DNA of 64,000 nucleotides from Pyronema omphalodes (lineage: Eukaryota > Ascomycota > Pezizomycetes > Pezizales > Pyronemataceae). The DNA lies in NCBI GenBank assembly GCA_024516155.1, contig JAJJXM010000086.1:1-64000 (forward strand), in the 5' to 3' direction. Below the pieces are notes generated by a model. That model ran no database searches. It saw only the letters and a program-made list of their open reading frames with translations, and had not been told where the DNA came from. Below are positions 60,699 through 64,000 of the stretch, in pieces. How positions within the stretch are numbered: the stretch's first letter is position 1; each line of letters starts with the position of its first letter. A program made the position numbers and the translations under genes.

Positions 60699-63600
60699 CT
60701 AGGAGACATCATGCCTTGAATTCATAGCATGCGCTATGAATTCTTTTATCGCATGGTAACCCTCTTCATTAGCGTACATGAGTCCTGTCTTTCCAGCACT
60801 ATCCTTTGCTTTGACATCGATATCGTCCCGGGCAAGTAGCAACTTGGCAACACCGTCACGGCCCCGCTCGCATGCCCATATGAACGCCGTCTTTCCCTCT
60901 TTATCCTTTGCATTAAAATCGATATCATGCCGAGAACAAAGCAACGTGACAACATCTTCATTACCCTGCCGGCATGCCCACATCAACGCCGTCTTCCCAT
61001 CGTTATCCTTTGTATCAACATCGACGTCGTCCCGAGAAAGTAGCAACTTGACAACACCTTCGCGCCGAAATCCAGAAGCCATACCGAAACTATCGAAAAT
61101 GCCTATCCGGCACGCCCACATCATCGCCGTCTTTCCCTCTTTATCCTTTGCATGAACATCGATATCGTCTCGAGCAAGTAGCAATTTGACAACACCTTCG
61201 TGACCCCACTCGCAAGCCAATATCAACGCCGTCTTTCCCTCGTTATTCTTTGCATTAACATCGATATCGCCCCGAGCAAGTAGCAACTTGGCAACACCGT
61301 CAAGGCCCCGCTCGCATGCCCATATAAACGCCGTCTTTCCCTCTTTATCCTTTGCATTAACATCGACGTCGTCCCGAGCAATTAGCAACTTGACAACACT
61401 TTCCCCACCCCACTCGCATGCTAATATCAACGCCGTCCTTCCCTGGCCATTCTTTTCATTAACATCGATATCGTCTCGAGCAAGAAGCAACATAACAACA
61501 CCTTTGTAACCCTCCTCGCATGCAAACATGAACGCCGTCTCCCCAAAGTTATCCTTTGCATTGACATCGACGTCGTCCAGAGCAAGTAGCAACTTGACAA
61601 CACCTTCGCGGAGAAATTCAGAAGCCAGACCGAAACTATCTACCATGCCCATCCGGCACGCCCACATCATCGCCGTCTTTCCTTCGTTATCCTTTGCATT
61701 AACATCGATATCATCCCGAGAACATAGCGACGTGACAACACCTTCATTACCCTTCCGGCATGCCCACATCAACGCCGTCTTTCCCTCGTTATCCTTTGCA
61801 TTAACATCGACGTCGTCCCGAGCAATTAGCAACTTGACAACACTTTCCCTACCCCACTCGCATGCTAATATCAACGCCGTCCTTTCCTGGCCATTCTTTT
61901 CATTAACATCGATATCGTCTCGAGCAAGTAGCAATCTGAAAACACCTTCGTGGCCATATCCTACAGCTATGTGCAGCGCCTGCATCTTGTCTTCGTCCTT
62001 TGTATCGGCCCGTGGATCCGAACCGGAATCTAGCAGTAGTGTAATCCATTTGAGATCACCAGACTTCGCCGCTTTGTGGATAGGTGCCAAGCCGTCTTTA
62101 TCAAAATCGTTGATTCCCGTGCCTGCCTTGAGATACGTCCTGGCCGTTGCATACTGCTGCCTGACTCGCTGTCCAAGCATTGAGGTCTTTTGCTTTGTGT
62201 CTGGTGCGGTTGCAATGTCATCGTCGTCCGAATGGTGATTCGTATCGCTGTCTTCGTTGCCCTCCGACGCTCCTGGTAAAATGAAGAGAGATATCTGCTC
62301 AAGGTGACGGCCCAGATGGCTTCTGAGTGCTTTCGGCGCATGTTTCTCTTGACACAAAGGACATTTTTGCTTGCCTTCGATTGCTCGTGCACCTCTGGCA
62401 ATCAGAATGTCGAGTTCATCCGCTGAGCCAGAGATGATGGCCTTGTGCTTCTTGCCCAGATGTTTCCGGAACTGATCGCTTGAAGGGAATGTTGCTTTAC
62501 ATCTGCTGCAGAACCACTCGCGACGATGCATCTCCCTTTCATGAGAAAACCATTCATGTCGGCTCTCGTAAAGATGGGCACTCTTGGCGCAGTCCTTGAA
62601 GGTGCAAACGTATGGCCGTAAGTCCTGGAACACGTGCTTCCTATAGTGACAAAAGTCAGCAATACGTTCCATATATGACAGGAAGAAGGTAACTTACTTC
62701 CACGAAGCACGGTTTTCCGTCTGTACAATGATGAAACAGTACGGGCACTGAAACGGTCCTTTGTCGTAGCCGGAAGGTGGGGCCGGAACCCTAAGACCAC
62801 CGGAGTCGGCCGAGGACGATGCGTATGACGTAGCTGAGAACCCGGCTTCCGAGCGGCTATCCAGATCCACAGGCATGACTTCGACCAGGTTGCTATTCGC
62901 CGGGTACACCGTGGAAACAGTTGTACGCATATCGGACGGGGCTTCTGAGTAGAAATCGTCTTGGTCCTCGAATGACCCCGTGTCAAGCGCATCACCGACG
63001 GCAACTTTCCGACCGATAATCTTGACATGGTGTTCGTTATGGTATTTCAGCAGCTGTCGTCGTTTGGTGTTTGCCTTCCCCAGTCGCTCAATGAGATACC
63101 GGTAGTCGTCGCCGAGCGGGAATTTATTGCTGACATAGTCGATATCGAAGGACTCGAAATGCGACACGTCTATTCTCTCCATCCTTTCCAAGCGATTGGC
63201 AGACGCAGGATTCTGAACGGTGATGGATAGACGGTATAAGCATGTAATGACGTTTCCGATCTCCTTGACAGCCTCCTTCAGCGGCGATGTAGACCTGATC
63301 TCGTCGTCTGTATCGGAATCCATCGAATCAACCGCCTGGGGCCCTGAAGACTGAGGCTTAACTGCGTTCTGCAAACTGTCTTCCCCTTCGGTGTCCTCTG
63401 AGGATATCATCAAAGCTATCAGGAAGTTAGGATCATCGGTCGCAAGTCTCCACGGCACGGAAAATACTCACTGTCCTCCAAGATGTCGTTCAGGTCCTTT
63501 AGTAAATCCTTAACCCTGTCCGAGACTTCCGAATCTTCGCGAAGGCGGTGATCGAGCGACATAACACCACGGCGGTGTGCAGCGACATTCTCAGCCCATA

Positions 63601-63745
63601 CTTTTAGACGTCCATAGTCATCCGCCAGTGTCTCTAGGGGCCTCTGAGATTCATTGAAATGGTCGAGGAGCCGGTTGAAGGAATCGATTGATGCCCAGTA
63701 TAGAGCAGCGATCGTGATCGTACTGATGTCGATTTCGGAAGACAT
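60699..63745 (-). CDS. C2H2 zinc finger plus ankyrin repeat protein, copy B (intact)
   Basis: Exons 63745-63472, 63415-62698 and 62640-60699 encode 977 aa. Exons 1 and 2 have exactly the same lengths as in copy A (274 and 718 nt); introns are 56 and 57 bp with GTGAGT and GTAAGT donors. Domains match copy A: N-terminal helical domain, acidic linker, four Cys/His units (FQCPYCF, VCTFKDC, CSRCKATF, KCPLCQE), then 13 ankyrin units from about residue 512 to the end (YHAIKEFIAHAMNSRHDVS). The unit with the DSFG-ASEF insert occurs twice (units 5 and 10). Each is preceded two to three units earlier by a RTALILACEWG-ESVVKLLIA unit, so a block of about four or five units was duplicated inside the gene. 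The gene is convergent with copy A, with 1.96 kb between the two stop codons. Function unknown; see copy A for the inferred role. Confidence 0.92.
60730..62100 (-). repeat. Ankyrin-encoding 99-bp tandem array, copy B
   Basis: Thirteen units with a 99-bp period (two longer because of the insert). Individual units resemble copy A units as closely as each other. Open plus-strand frames (61528-62238 and others) are the antisense of the array. Confidence 0.92.
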
Positions 63746-64000
63746 TGTGACGGCGTTGTGCACCGACGATGGTCTGGAAGCGTGCGGGGTGACAGTTCCA
63801 ATAAAAGCGGGGAACATAGGTCCTTTTGAGTACTTGGGCGACGCATGCAGCCTGAATTGTTCAATAGTCGCATAAGATCTACATTACCAGTCCAAGTCGG
63901 GACTTTCATTACATCCGTTTCTAATGCTCGAACTTATATTCTCATAATGTCAAGGAAAGTAAACGAACGACAAGCATGAGGAAAACAATGGACGTTCAAC

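Larger units (their letters stand above)
60085..63960 (-). repeat. Inverted duplication, arm B (about 3.9 kb)
   Basis: Reverse-complement partner of 54770-59540, with the same gene order: upstream region, three exons, two introns and 3' flank. It is about 0.9 kb shorter, almost all of which is missing ankyrin units. It ends about 40 bp before the right edge of the window, so its outer limit is only just inside. Confidence 0.9.

Overview
The window reads as nuclear DNA of a filamentous ascomycete (Pezizomycotina). Genes carry short GT-AG introns (about 46-80 bp, some longer) with CTAAC/CTGAC-type branch sites close to the acceptor. The housekeeping proteins are eukaryotic (eL20, Sec61 beta, Sec20, an alpha-SNAP relative, a mitochondrial carrier, a CSN12-like PCI protein). 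There is also a fungal-specific transcription factor domain and the C2H2 plus ankyrin architecture common in Pezizomycotina. I cannot fix the genus; the low gene density and microsatellite-rich spacers may suit an early-diverging lineage (Pezizomycetes or Orbiliomycetes), but that is a guess.

Layout. 0.25-1.7 kb: four-exon CSN12-like gene (+). 3.2-4.4 kb: possible multi-exon membrane protein (-), visible only after splicing. 4.4-8.4 kb: no resolvable gene, but coding-like fragments on the minus strand. 8.46-8.71 kb: small conserved protein of 82 aa (+). 8.7-15.9 kb: gene-poor DNA full of tandem repeats, including about 40 copies of a TATCCA hexamer. 15.9-17.9 kb: five-exon Psr1/SCP-type phosphatase (-). 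17.9-27.9 kb: ten-kilobase gene desert with micro- and minisatellites. 29.3-30.2 kb: ribosomal protein eL20 (+). 32.5-33.4 kb: Sec61 beta (+). 34.6-36.0 kb: D-xylose reductase type aldo-keto reductase (+). 37.9-39.2 kb: Mtm1/SLC25A39-type mitochondrial carrier (-). 40.3-41.7 kb: divergent alpha-SNAP (Sec17) family protein (+). 42.2-43.7 kb: Sec20-type SNARE (+). 46.0-48.3 kb: fungal-specific transcription factor domain protein without a visible Zn cluster (-). 52.2-53.2 kb: hypothetical protein (+).

54.8-64.0 kb is the most striking part: two related C2H2 zinc finger plus ankyrin repeat genes lie tail to tail in a large inverted duplication with a spacer of about 0.5 kb. Copy A (+) has 20 complete ankyrin repeats and a premature TAG in the 21st. 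Copy B (-) has 13 repeats and an intact end. The repeats are highly homogenised within each gene, which suggests ongoing unequal recombination or gene conversion, as reported for fungal allorecognition-type repeat proteins.

Functional links: Sec61 beta (ER translocation), the alpha-SNAP relative and Sec20 (Golgi-to-ER fusion) all belong to the early secretory pathway, and the last two are direct neighbours on the same strand. The other genes look unrelated in function, as is usual in a fungal chromosome. Exon limits were read by eye from phase, splice signals and protein-family continuity; no transcript evidence was available.
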